Below, piece by piece: positions 1 through 7,403 of a stretch of DNA of 64,000 nucleotides. The translations under genes and the position numbers were made by a program. This stretch comes from Clostridiales bacterium. GTDB taxonomy: Bacteria > Bacillota > Clostridia > Lachnospirales > Lachnospiraceae. Where the stretch lies: contig DUNO01000005.1 of the NCBI GenBank assembly GCA_012839295.1, positions 310,001 to 374,000 on the forward strand, written 5' to 3'. How positions within the stretch are numbered: the stretch's first letter is position 1; every line of letters starts with the position of its first letter. A model generated the notes under the pieces. That model ran no database searches and was not told where the DNA came from. It saw only the letters and a list, made by a program, of their open reading frames with translations.

Positions 1-48
1 AAAGAATTGGTGGTGACAGGGAAACCTATCCGGAGAGAAAAGAGATAG
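1..48 (+). CDS. C-terminal tail of an unidentified ORF (partial)
   Basis: An open frame enters from the left edge and encodes about 15 residues ending in a basic tail (VVTGKPIRREKR) before a TAG stop at 46-48. It is too short to assign to a family and could be chance. Confidence 0.25.
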   Translation, partial: KELVVTGKPIRREKR

Positions 49-331
49 ATGCTGTATTTTTAGAAAGAGAATCTGTGAAGAATTTGGACACCTAAAGTAT
101 CCAATCCAGTAAGCGCTTTTCTCTTTTACATGATACTGGATAAACATTTCTGTGTCTCATTCTATCAGATGTTATAGAAATGAAATATTTGTGAAATCTA
201 GATTTTTACTTTCTTTTTCACCCGAAGTATGGTATAACGGAGTATGGTACCGTGTTATTGTACTTACATGTAATATATGCTGTTGTGAATATGGAATGGG
301 AGAACATTCCGAGGAAAGGATACTAATTAGA

Positions 332-1468
332 ATGAAGAAAAAATCATTGTTAATCATTATGGGGTTAAGTATAGTGCTGTTGGCAGCCGGATGCGGCAAA
401 AAGGGTGTTTCAGGGGAGTTGGATTCAGATACTACCGTTACGCCAACCGTAACCGGGGCGGCTGAAGATAAAACTGTGGCATCTGTTTTACCGGAGCTGG
501 AGGATTATGTAGCAAGCGATTATATCACCCTCGGTCAATATAAGGGCGTTGAGGTAACAGTAACAAAGCTGGAAGTGACCGATAAGGATGTAGACGCACA
601 GATCCAGGAGGATCTGCAGGCGAATGCCACTAAGGAAGAGGTAAAGGACAGGGCAGTACAGAAGGGCGATATTGTTAATATTGATTATGAAGGCCTGTTG
701 GATGGCACAGCCTTTGAGGGCGGAACAGCAAAGGGCTATGACTTAGAGATCGGCTCAGGATCCTTTATCCCTGGTTTTGAGGATGGCCTGATCGGAGCAA
801 AGGTTGGGGATAAATTAGCCCTGGATCTTACGTTCCCGGAAAACTATACTTCCACTGACCTGGCAGGAAAGGCAGTAGTATTCAATGTTACGGTTAACTC
901 CATTAAAGTATCCGTGGTTCCCGAATTAAATGAGGACTATGTGACAAATAATACAGATTATAAGACCATTGACGAATATAAAGCAGGAATCCGTACCCAG
1001 CTGGAGACAGAAAACCAGACGACTATGGATAATACAAAAGCAAATAATGTCATGCAGGCAATTATGGACAGCTCAGAAATCAAGTCCGTACCGGAGACCC
1101 TGACGAATTATTATACGGCCCTGATCAATTATCAGGTAGAGCAGGAGGCTGCGGCCTACGGTATGGAAAAGGATGCATACATTGAGGCTTCAGGAATGAC
1201 CAAGGAGGATTTTGATTCTTATCTACAGCAGCAGGTAGATTTCTACGGGAAATATGACCTGATGCTCCAGGCGGTTGTCCAGGCTGAGAAGCTGGCGCTT
1301 ACGGATAAGGAGTATGAGGATGCGGTAGCGGAATACATGACTGCTTATGGGGCATCCAGTAAAGAGGAATTATTTAAGAAGGTGACGGAAGCGCAGATAA
1401 AATATAGCCTGACTATGAAAAAGGCCTATGATTTTGTCATTGATAATACGGATGTAGCTTACGAATAG
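332..1468 (+). CDS. Secreted lipoprotein peptidyl-prolyl isomerase, trigger-factor-like (FKBP plus trigger factor C-domain)
   Basis: Predicted lipid-anchored extracytoplasmic foldase of 378 residues. I chose the ATG at 332 because GAGGAAAGGA lies just upstream and it starts a lipoprotein signal peptide (MKKKSLL, hydrophobic core, lipobox LAAGC). An earlier in-frame ATG at 152 has no signal peptide or ribosome binding site. After a Thr/Val/Asp-rich linker comes an FKBP-type domain (about residues 107-192, with VNIDYEGLLDG and GSFIPGFEDGLIG), then a helical region resembling the trigger factor C-terminal chaperone domain. The ribosome-binding N-domain of cytosolic trigger factor is absent and replaced by the lipoprotein leader, so it should act on secreted proteins outside the membrane. 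It lies 14 bases before the YgiQ gene and is probably cotranscribed. The family assignment is firm; clients are unknown. Confidence 0.85.
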   Translation: MKKKSLLIIMGLSIVLLAAGCGKKGVSGELDSDTTVTPTVTGAAEDKTVASVLPELEDYVASDYITLGQYKGVEVTVTKLEVTDKDVDAQIQEDLQANATKEEVKDRAVQKGDIVNIDYEGLLDGTAFEGGTAKGYDLEIGSGSFIPGFEDGLIGAKVGDKLALDLTFPENYTSTDLAGKAVVFNVTVNSIKVSVVPELNEDYVTNNTDYKTIDEYKAGIRTQLETENQTTMDNTKANNVMQAIMDSSEIKSVPETLTNYYTALINYQVEQEAAAYGMEKDAYIEASGMTKEDFDSYLQQQVDFYGKYDLMLQAVVQAEKLALTDKEYEDAVAEYMTAYGASSKEELFKKVTEAQIKYSLTMKKAYDFVIDNTDVAYE

Positions 1469-1482
1469 AAAGAAAGAAGAAC

Positions 1483-3450
1483 ATGCAAAGAGATTTTTTA
1501 CCGATCAATAAGGCGGATATGGAACAAAGGGGATGGGAGCAATGCGATTTTGTCTATGTAACCGGCGACGCTTATGTAGACCACCCTTCCTTTGGGCCGG
1601 CCATCATCAGCAGGGTACTGGAGAGCCATGGCTTTAAGGTTGGGATCATACCGCAGCCGGATTGGAAGGACAGCGGGAGCATCACAATTCTCGGGATGCC
1701 AAGACTGGGCTTCTTAGTAAGCGGCGGCAACATGGATTCCATGGTAAACCATTATTCCGTTGCTAAGAAGAGAAGACAGACAGATGCCTATACTCCCGGC
1801 GGAGTTATGGGGAAACGGCCTGACCATGCCACTTCAGTATATTGCAATCTGATTCGGAAGCAATATAAAAAGGTGCCGATCATTATCGGCGGGATAGAAG
1901 CAAGCTTAAGACGGCTCGCCCATTACGATTATTGGAGTGATAAGGTGAAGAGATCCATTTTATTGGATTCCCAGGCTGACATCATCTCCTATGGAATGGG
2001 CGAGCATTCCATTGTTGAAATAGCGGAGGCACTGGACAGCGGCTTGGAGGTAAAGGATATTACCTTCATCAGTGGAACTGTATTCAAGGCAAAAAGCCTG
2101 GAATCAGTTTATGACGCGGTGGAATTGCCAAGCTACCAGGAGATCCTGGATAGCAAGGTTAAGTTCGCACAAAGCTTCTATTTACAATATTGCAATACCG
2201 ACCCATTTTCAGCGAAACGCTTAGTAGAAAAATATAAAGACAGTGAATATGTTATACAGAATCCTCCCGCCAAGCCCCTTACCCAGACGGAAATGGACCG
2301 GATCTATTCCCTGCCCTATATGCGGGATTACCATCCCTCCTACCAGGAAATGGGCGGGATTCCAGCGATTGAGGAAGTGAAATTCAGCCTTACCAGCAAC
2401 AGGGGGTGCTTCGGCGGCTGTAATTACTGTGCCCTGACCTTCCATCAGGGAAGGATCTTGCAGACAAGAAGCCACGAATCAATTGTTGCGGAAGCGAACC
2501 AGCTGATCTGGGATAAGGACTTTAAGGGCTATATCCATGATGTCGGGGGACCTACCGCCAACTTTAGGTATGCTGCTTGTGACAAACAGTCCACCAAGGG
2601 AGCCTGCATCAACAAACAGTGTCTCTTCCCAAATCCCTGTGAAAGGCTTAAGGTTGACCATTCGGATTATCTTAAGCTGCTTCGTAGGCTGAGGATCCTG
2701 CCGAATGTGAAAAAGGTATTTATTAGGTCCGGTATCCGTTTTGACTATCTTATGGCGGATAAGGACGATACCTTTATTAAGGAGCTTTGTGAGCACCATG
2801 TCAGCGGACAGTTAAAGGTTGCGCCGGAGCATGTCAGTGACAGTGTCCTGAAGCTGATGGGAAAGCCGGAGAACTCTGTCTATGAGAAATTCCAGGCTAG
2901 ATACAAGAAGGTAAATGAGAGGTTAGGGAAGAAGCAATATATTGTTCCCTATCTGATCTCCTCCCATCCCGGATCTGCCTTGAAGGAAGCGGTGGAGCTG
3001 GCGGAGTACCTGAGGGACCTGGGTTATATGCCGGAGCAGGTGCAGGATTTCTATCCGACCCCGTCCACCATCTCAACCTGTATGTATTACACCGGGCTGG
3101 ACCCACGCACGATGAGGACGGTATATGTCCCAAAGTCCCCTCATGAGAAGGCAATGCAGAGGGCGTTAATCCAGTACCGTAACCCAAAGAACTACGAGCT
3201 GGTAATGGAGGCTTTAAAGAAGGCGGGCCGTACCGATTTAATTGGCTTTGATAAGAAATGCCTGATCCGCCCGAGGCAGTTCTCGAAGGAGAAGCAGTGG
3301 GTCAGGAAGGAAAAATCCGGTTCGGCTGGGGGAACAGCAAAGCAAGCTACAAAGAGGAATAAAACAAAACAAGGCAGGAAGCCGGGTACAGCGCCGAATA
3401 CGAGGAAGAGGACAACTGTAAATAAGACAGCTGCAAGGAAAAGTTCTTGA
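1483..3450 (+). CDS. ygiQ: YgiQ family radical SAM protein (UPF0313)
   Basis: Radical S-adenosylmethionine enzyme of 655 residues. The cluster-binding CxxxCxxC motif is at C309, C313 and C316 (GCFGGCNYC). The N-terminal third has the UPF0313-specific region and the C-terminal third the conserved YgiQ tail (QVQDFYPTPSTISTCMYYTG). The last 55 or so residues are Lys/Arg/Thr-rich and low complexity, as often seen in this family. A purine-rich AGAAAGAAGA precedes the ATG. The physiological reaction of YgiQ proteins is not established, so no substrate is claimed. A perfect TTGACA promoter element overlaps its stop codon. Confidence 0.93.
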   Translation: MQRDFLPINKADMEQRGWEQCDFVYVTGDAYVDHPSFGPAIISRVLESHGFKVGIIPQPDWKDSGSITILGMPRLGFLVSGGNMDSMVNHYSVAKKRRQTDAYTPGGVMGKRPDHATSVYCNLIRKQYKKVPIIIGGIEASLRRLAHYDYWSDKVKRSILLDSQADIISYGMGEHSIVEIAEALDSGLEVKDITFISGTVFKAKSLESVYDAVELPSYQEILDSKVKFAQSFYLQYCNTDPFSAKRLVEKYKDSEYVIQNPPAKPLTQTEMDRIYSLPYMRDYHPSYQEMGGIPAIEEVKFSLTSNRGCFGGCNYCALTFHQGRILQTRSHESIVAEANQLIWDKDFKGYIHDVGGPTANFRYAACDKQSTKGACINKQCLFPNPCERLKVDHSDYLKLLRRLRILPNVKKVFIRSGIRFDYLMADKDDTFIKELCEHHVSGQLKVAPEHVSDSVLKLMGKPENSVYEKFQARYKKVNERLGKKQYIVPYLISSHPGSALKEAVELAEYLRDLGYMPEQVQDFYPTPSTISTCMYYTGLDPRTMRTVYVPKSPHEKAMQRALIQYRNPKNYELVMEALKKAGRTDLIGFDKKCLIRPRQFSKEKQWVRKEKSGSAGGTAKQATKRNKTKQGRKPGTAPNTRKRTTVNKTAARKSS

Positions 3451-3476
3451 CAAAGAAAGTAATACAATGTTATACT
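3447..3476 (+). promoter_or_regulatory. Strong sigma-A promoter overlapping the ygiQ stop codon
   Basis: TTGACA at 3447-3452, an 18-base spacer, and TATACT at 3471-3476. Predicted start of transcription is near 3483, only about 40 bases before a terminator hairpin. Confidence 0.65.
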
Positions 3477-3482
3477 ACGCGA

Positions 3483-3556
3483 GGTATCTATTTCATAATA
3501 AATGCAATATTTAAGATGAATCGGCTCTTAGCTCAGATGGACTAAGGGCTGTTTTT
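3483..3556 (+). ncRNA. Candidate short RNA of about 70 nt (promoter to terminator)
   Basis: Between the promoter at 3447-3476 and the intrinsic terminator at 3522-3556 there is no ORF with a ribosome binding site. The arrangement predicts a discrete transcript of about 70 nt, or an attenuated leader of the downstream DEAD-box helicase gene if read-through is regulated. No known RNA family was recognised. Confidence 0.35.
3522..3556 (+). terminator. Intrinsic terminator
   Basis: A 10-bp stem with two wobble pairs (CGGCTCTTAG with CTAAGGGCTG), a 10-base loop and five T residues. The left arm and loop look like a tRNA D-arm, but no tRNA can be folded here. Confidence 0.6.
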
Positions 3557-3818
3557 ACGAAATGTCAGAGGTATATCTGGAAATATCTATAGAATGGAGT
3601 ATCCTGTCCTGCACAAGCAATTTTCAGATGCACCTTGCTTAAATAATTAAAACTATATAGGTATGTTTAGCCGGTAGATTTGCCATAGGATTTGAGGGCG
3701 CAATGACAGCAGTTCATTGATAATATTTAAGGGCTTATGGCAAAAGGCTTACGGATAGATGAGGATTATGTCTTTCGACTGGCTTTAAAGCATACATAGG
3801 GTAAGCAGTGAGTGGAAA
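3557..3818. other. Intergenic leader region before the DEAD-box helicase
   Basis: About 260 bases without a credible ORF. If transcribed from the upstream promoter it would be a long 5' leader. No known riboswitch was recognised. Confidence 0.4.
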
Positions 3819-3827
3819 TGATATAAT
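3819..3827 (+). promoter_or_regulatory. Extended -10 promoter of the DEAD-box helicase gene
   Basis: TGATATAAT fits the extended -10 form TGnTATAAT, with no good -35 element. It lies 30 bases before the ATG, giving a very short leader. Confidence 0.5.
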
Positions 3828-3856
3828 ATAAGAGATAGTAAGAAAGGAAATTTTGA

Positions 3857-5446
3857 ATGGAATTAACGAAATTTGATGAACTAGAACTAAATCCCGCGAT
3901 TATTCGGGCAATTGAGGAAATGGGATTTGAACAGATGTCACCAATTCAGGCACAGGCAATCCCGGTTGTACTGCAGGGAAAGGATATTGTTGGCCAGGCA
4001 CAGACCGGAACAGGAAAGACGGCAGCCTTTGGTATCCCCTTATTACAGAAAATCAACCCGAAGGAGAGACACCTGCAGGCAGTTGTATTATGTCCGACAA
4101 GAGAGCTGGCAATCCAGGTGGCTGAGGAAATAAGGAAATTAGCTAACTTCATGCATGGCATTAAGATCCTGCCCGTATATGGAGGACAGGAAATCTCAAA
4201 GCAGATCCGTTCCTTAAAATCAGGGGTACAGATTATCATCGGAACCCCCGGACGTGTAATGGACCACATGAGAAGGAAGACAATAAAATTTGACACGGTC
4301 AATACCATAGTCCTTGATGAGGCGGATGAGATGCTGAACATGGGCTTCCGTGAGGATATTGAGACAATCCTTGAGCAGATCCCGGAGGAAAGGCAGACGA
4401 TCCTGTTCTCCGCGACCATGCCCCAGCCAATTCTTGATATAGCGAGAACCTACCAGAAAAATGCCCAGATGATCCGTGTGGTCAAGAAGGAGCTGACGGT
4501 TCCGAAGATCGAGCAGTACTATTATGAAGTAACCAAGAGAAATAAAGAGGATGTGCTGGCAAGGCTGCTGGATATGTATAATCCGAAGCTCTGCCTTGTA
4601 TTCTGTAACACCAAGAAGCAGGTGGATGAACTGACCTCCGCATTGCAGGGCCGTGGGTACTTTGCAGAAGGCCTTCACGGGGATTTGAAGCAGCAGCAGA
4701 GAGACCGGGTAATGCACAGCTTCCGTAACGGCAAAACAGAGATCCTGGTTGCTACAGACGTAGCGGCGAGGGGTATTGACGTTGATGACGTAGAAGCCGT
4801 ATTTAATTATGATGTGCCCCAGGATGATGAATACTATGTTCACCGTATTGGACGTACTGGCCGTGCCGGACGTGAGGGCAGGGCATTTACCCTGATCGTC
4901 GGCAGGGAGATCTACAAGCTGAAGGATATCATGAGATACTGCAAGACCAAGATCAAGGCCCAGCCAATCCCGTCCATCAATGACGTGACGGCTGTAAAGG
5001 CGGAGAAGATCCTGGATAAGGTTACGTCCATCATAGAAAATGAGGACCTGACTAAGATGGTAAACCTGATCGATGAAAGAGTAAATGAAGAGGATTTCAC
5101 TTCCCTTGAGATTGCTGCAGCCTTTCTAAAGATGATGATGGGTGACGACATTGGCAAGGATGATGAAAGAATGCAGGAGGACTTTGGCGATACCGGTGCG
5201 GAAGCAGGTATGGTAAGGCTCTTTGTTAACCTGGGCAAGAACCAGAAAGTAAAGCCCGGTGATATTCTCGGAGCCATCGCAGGCGAAACCGGCATGCCCG
5301 GAAAGCTCATCGGCTCCATCGACATGTATGATAAATATACCTTCGTTGAAGTGCCAAGGGAATATGCATCCGAGGTTATTCAGGTGATGAAGACGGCAAA
5401 GATTAAAGGAAAGAGCATTAATATTGAACCGGCAAACAGAAAATAA
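3857..5446 (+). CDS. deaD: DEAD-box ATP-dependent RNA helicase with DbpA-type RNA-binding tail
   Basis: Cytoplasmic RNA helicase of 529 residues for unwinding structured RNA in ribosome assembly, mRNA decay or cold adaptation. All core motifs are visible: Q motif near the N-terminus, motif I AQTGTGKT (about 47-54), PTRELA, GTPGR, the DEAD box (154-157), SAT (about 185-187), and HRIGRTGR near residue 330. A C-terminal DbpA/CsdA-like RNA-binding domain occupies about 450-527 (MVRLFVNLGKNQKVKPGDI), which in relatives contacts 23S rRNA or structured RNA. AGAAAGGAAA precedes the start. It is monocistronic, bounded by its own promoter and a strong terminator. It could equally be named cshA or csdA. 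Confidence 0.93.
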   Translation: MELTKFDELELNPAIIRAIEEMGFEQMSPIQAQAIPVVLQGKDIVGQAQTGTGKTAAFGIPLLQKINPKERHLQAVVLCPTRELAIQVAEEIRKLANFMHGIKILPVYGGQEISKQIRSLKSGVQIIIGTPGRVMDHMRRKTIKFDTVNTIVLDEADEMLNMGFREDIETILEQIPEERQTILFSATMPQPILDIARTYQKNAQMIRVVKKELTVPKIEQYYYEVTKRNKEDVLARLLDMYNPKLCLVFCNTKKQVDELTSALQGRGYFAEGLHGDLKQQQRDRVMHSFRNGKTEILVATDVAARGIDVDDVEAVFNYDVPQDDEYYVHRIGRTGRAGREGRAFTLIVGREIYKLKDIMRYCKTKIKAQPIPSINDVTAVKAEKILDKVTSIIENEDLTKMVNLIDERVNEEDFTSLEIAAAFLKMMMGDDIGKDDERMQEDFGDTGAEAGMVRLFVNLGKNQKVKPGDILGAIAGETGMPGKLIGSIDMYDKYTFVEVPREYASEVIQVMKTAKIKGKSINIEPANRK

Positions 5447-5507
5447 AGAATGATTAACAGGCTGTCTAAATCATGGGGAGGATCCCTTGAAGCCTGTTCC
5501 TATCAAT

Positions 5508-5555
5508 AAGGCCGCGTAAAAAGCAGGTATTCCTGACTTTTACGCGGCCTTCTTC
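5508..5555 (+). terminator. Bidirectional intrinsic terminator
   Basis: A perfect 14-bp stem (AAGGCCGCGTAAAA at 5508-5521 with its complement at 5538-5551) with a nested CAGG/CCTG mini-stem in the loop. It separates the helicase gene (+) from the convergent ABC exporter operon (-). Confidence 0.85.
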
Positions 5556-5623
5556 AGTACGCCCGGCGGGCGCACGTTTCCCGGACCGGGAGACTTAACC
5601 ATTGTAAAATACAAATATCGGGA

Positions 5624-7402
5624 TCATGTCTCCTCAAACTGGCTATAATACAGCTTGGAATAAAATCCACCCTTCTTTAGCAGGCTGTCATGGTCACCCT
5701 GCTCCAGGATGCTCCCCTGGTTCATCACGAGGATAACATCAGCTTCCCGGATGGTGGATAAGCGGTGTGCAACAATAAAGCTGGTGCGCCCCTTCATCAT
5801 ATAGGAAAAGGCAGACTGGATTTTCACCTCTGTACGGGTATCGATGCTGCTGGTAGCCTCGTCAAGGATCAGCATGGGAGGCAGGCAGAGCATGACGCGG
5901 GCAATGCATAGCAGCTGCTTCTGTCCCTGGCTGATGTTGCCCCCATCCTCGGATATCACAGTATCATAGCCCTCCGGCATGCGCTTGATGAAATTATGGG
6001 CAAAGGCGGCTTTGGCGGCAGCGACGATCTCTTCCTCCGTAGCTTCCGGCTTGCCATAGGCGATATTCTCTTTTATGGTACCGGCCTTAAGCCAGGTTTC
6101 CTGCAGGACCATCCCGTAGCTGCTCCGTAAGGAACTGCGGGTTACTTTACGGATGTCTGTACCTGAGACAAGGATGGAGCCGCTGTCTACATCATAAAAG
6201 CGCATCAGAAGGTTAATCAGGGTCGTCTTTCCGCAGCCTGTAGGACCTACAATGGCGATTTTCTGCCCTGGCTTTACGTTCAGGTTAAAATCCCGTATCA
6301 GCTCCCGGTCAGGAGTATAGCTAAAAAAGACATGTTCCACGGAGACATTGCCGTCACTGACTAATTGGACGGCATTCTCATCCTCAGGAACCTCCTCTGC
6401 TTCATCCAGAAGCTCAAAGACACGGGCGGCACAGGCCAACGCGTTCTGAAGCTCCGTAACGACGCCGGCAATCTCATTGAAGGGCTTGGTATATTGATTA
6501 GCGTAATTTAAAAATATGCTGAGCTGGCCCACTGAGAGGCTTCCTGCTATGGCAAACAAGGCTCCCACCAGGCCCACCCCCGCATATACCAGATTATTGA
6601 CAAAGCGGGTGGAAGGAAAGGTAATGCTGCTGTAGAAGATGGCCTTCAGGGTCACCTTTTGAAGTCTGCGGTTAATGGCATCAAAAGCCTCCTGGCTTCT
6701 GCCCTCGTAGCCGAAGGCCTGGACAACCTTTTGCCCCTCGATCATTTCGTTCACCAATGCAGTCTGCTCCCCGCGGACGTGGCTTTGGGTTCCAAAATAC
6801 TGAAAGCTGCGCTTGGCAATATAAGCTGCAACTAAAAGGCTGAGTGGGGTCAGGAGCACGACCACAAGGGTAATGGTGGCATTGATATACAGCAGGAAGC
6901 CTAGGATACCGGCGATAGTAATGACACCGGTGAATAATTGGGTAAACAGCATCAGGATGCCGTCGGAAAAGGTATCAATATCAGCGATCATCCGGCTGAC
7001 CAGATCCCCATAAGGATGGGAATCCAAATAGGAGAAGGGCAGCTTTTGCAGCTTCGCCATCATACGGTCCCTCAAATCCCGTGAAAGGGAATAGGTAATC
7101 CGGTTATTGGAGAGGCTTAGGAGCCACTGGAAGCCTGCGGACAGGCCTGCTGTAATCGCAAGGATCCCCAGGAGCGGAAGGATGCTCCCAAGATCTACCT
7201 GCCTGGGGCCCAGCATGAAGTCGATGGCCTGGCCCGTCAGGATCGGGATATAGAGCTGGGAGGCAACGCTGAGGATTGCCAGGAAGATACTGAGAAAAAC
7301 ATATACCCTGTAGGGCTTAAGGCATCCCAGCACCCTTTGGAGGGTAACCAGGCTTTGGCGCCTATCGGTGCTGCCGCTTTTCTTTCCTGATAGCAGGGAC
7401 AT
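5624..7402 (-). CDS. ABC exporter half-transporter, consensus-site subunit of a heterodimer
   Basis: A 592-residue half-transporter with a six-helix exporter domain (about 1-320) and a C-terminal ATPase. Walker A is GPTGCGKTT and Walker B LILDEATSSID, with the catalytic Glu present. The signature is the unusual ISQGQ instead of LSGGQ. The start at 7402 (MSLLSGKK) is preferred over the ATG at 7456: AAAGGGTGGTG sits 7 bases upstream and it begins right after the stop of the upstream gene. Together with its partner this fits heterodimeric exporters such as TM287/288 and BmrCD, where one ATP site is degenerate. The substrate (drug, peptide or lipid) cannot be read from sequence. Confidence 0.9.
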   Translation of the reverse strand: MSLLSGKKSGSTDRRQSLVTLQRVLGCLKPYRVYVFLSIFLAILSVASQLYIPILTGQAIDFMLGPRQVDLGSILPLLGILAITAGLSAGFQWLLSLSNNRITYSLSRDLRDRMMAKLQKLPFSYLDSHPYGDLVSRMIADIDTFSDGILMLFTQLFTGVITIAGILGFLLYINATITLVVVLLTPLSLLVAAYIAKRSFQYFGTQSHVRGEQTALVNEMIEGQKVVQAFGYEGRSQEAFDAINRRLQKVTLKAIFYSSITFPSTRFVNNLVYAGVGLVGALFAIAGSLSVGQLSIFLNYANQYTKPFNEIAGVVTELQNALACAARVFELLDEAEEVPEDENAVQLVSDGNVSVEHVFFSYTPDRELIRDFNLNVKPGQKIAIVGPTGCGKTTLINLLMRFYDVDSGSILVSGTDIRKVTRSSLRSSYGMVLQETWLKAGTIKENIAYGKPEATEEEIVAAAKAAFAHNFIKRMPEGYDTVISEDGGNISQGQKQLLCIARVMLCLPPMLILDEATSSIDTRTEVKIQSAFSYMMKGRTSFIVAHRLSTIREADVILVMNQGSILEQGDHDSLLKKGGFYSKLYYSQFEET

Positions 7403-7403
7403 T

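Noticed and set aside
3520-3551. tRNA-like 5' half (GGCTCTTAGCTCAGATGGA)
   Set aside because: It looks like an acceptor and D-arm, but no anticodon arm, T-arm or 3' acceptor follows. The segment folds better as the terminator stem.
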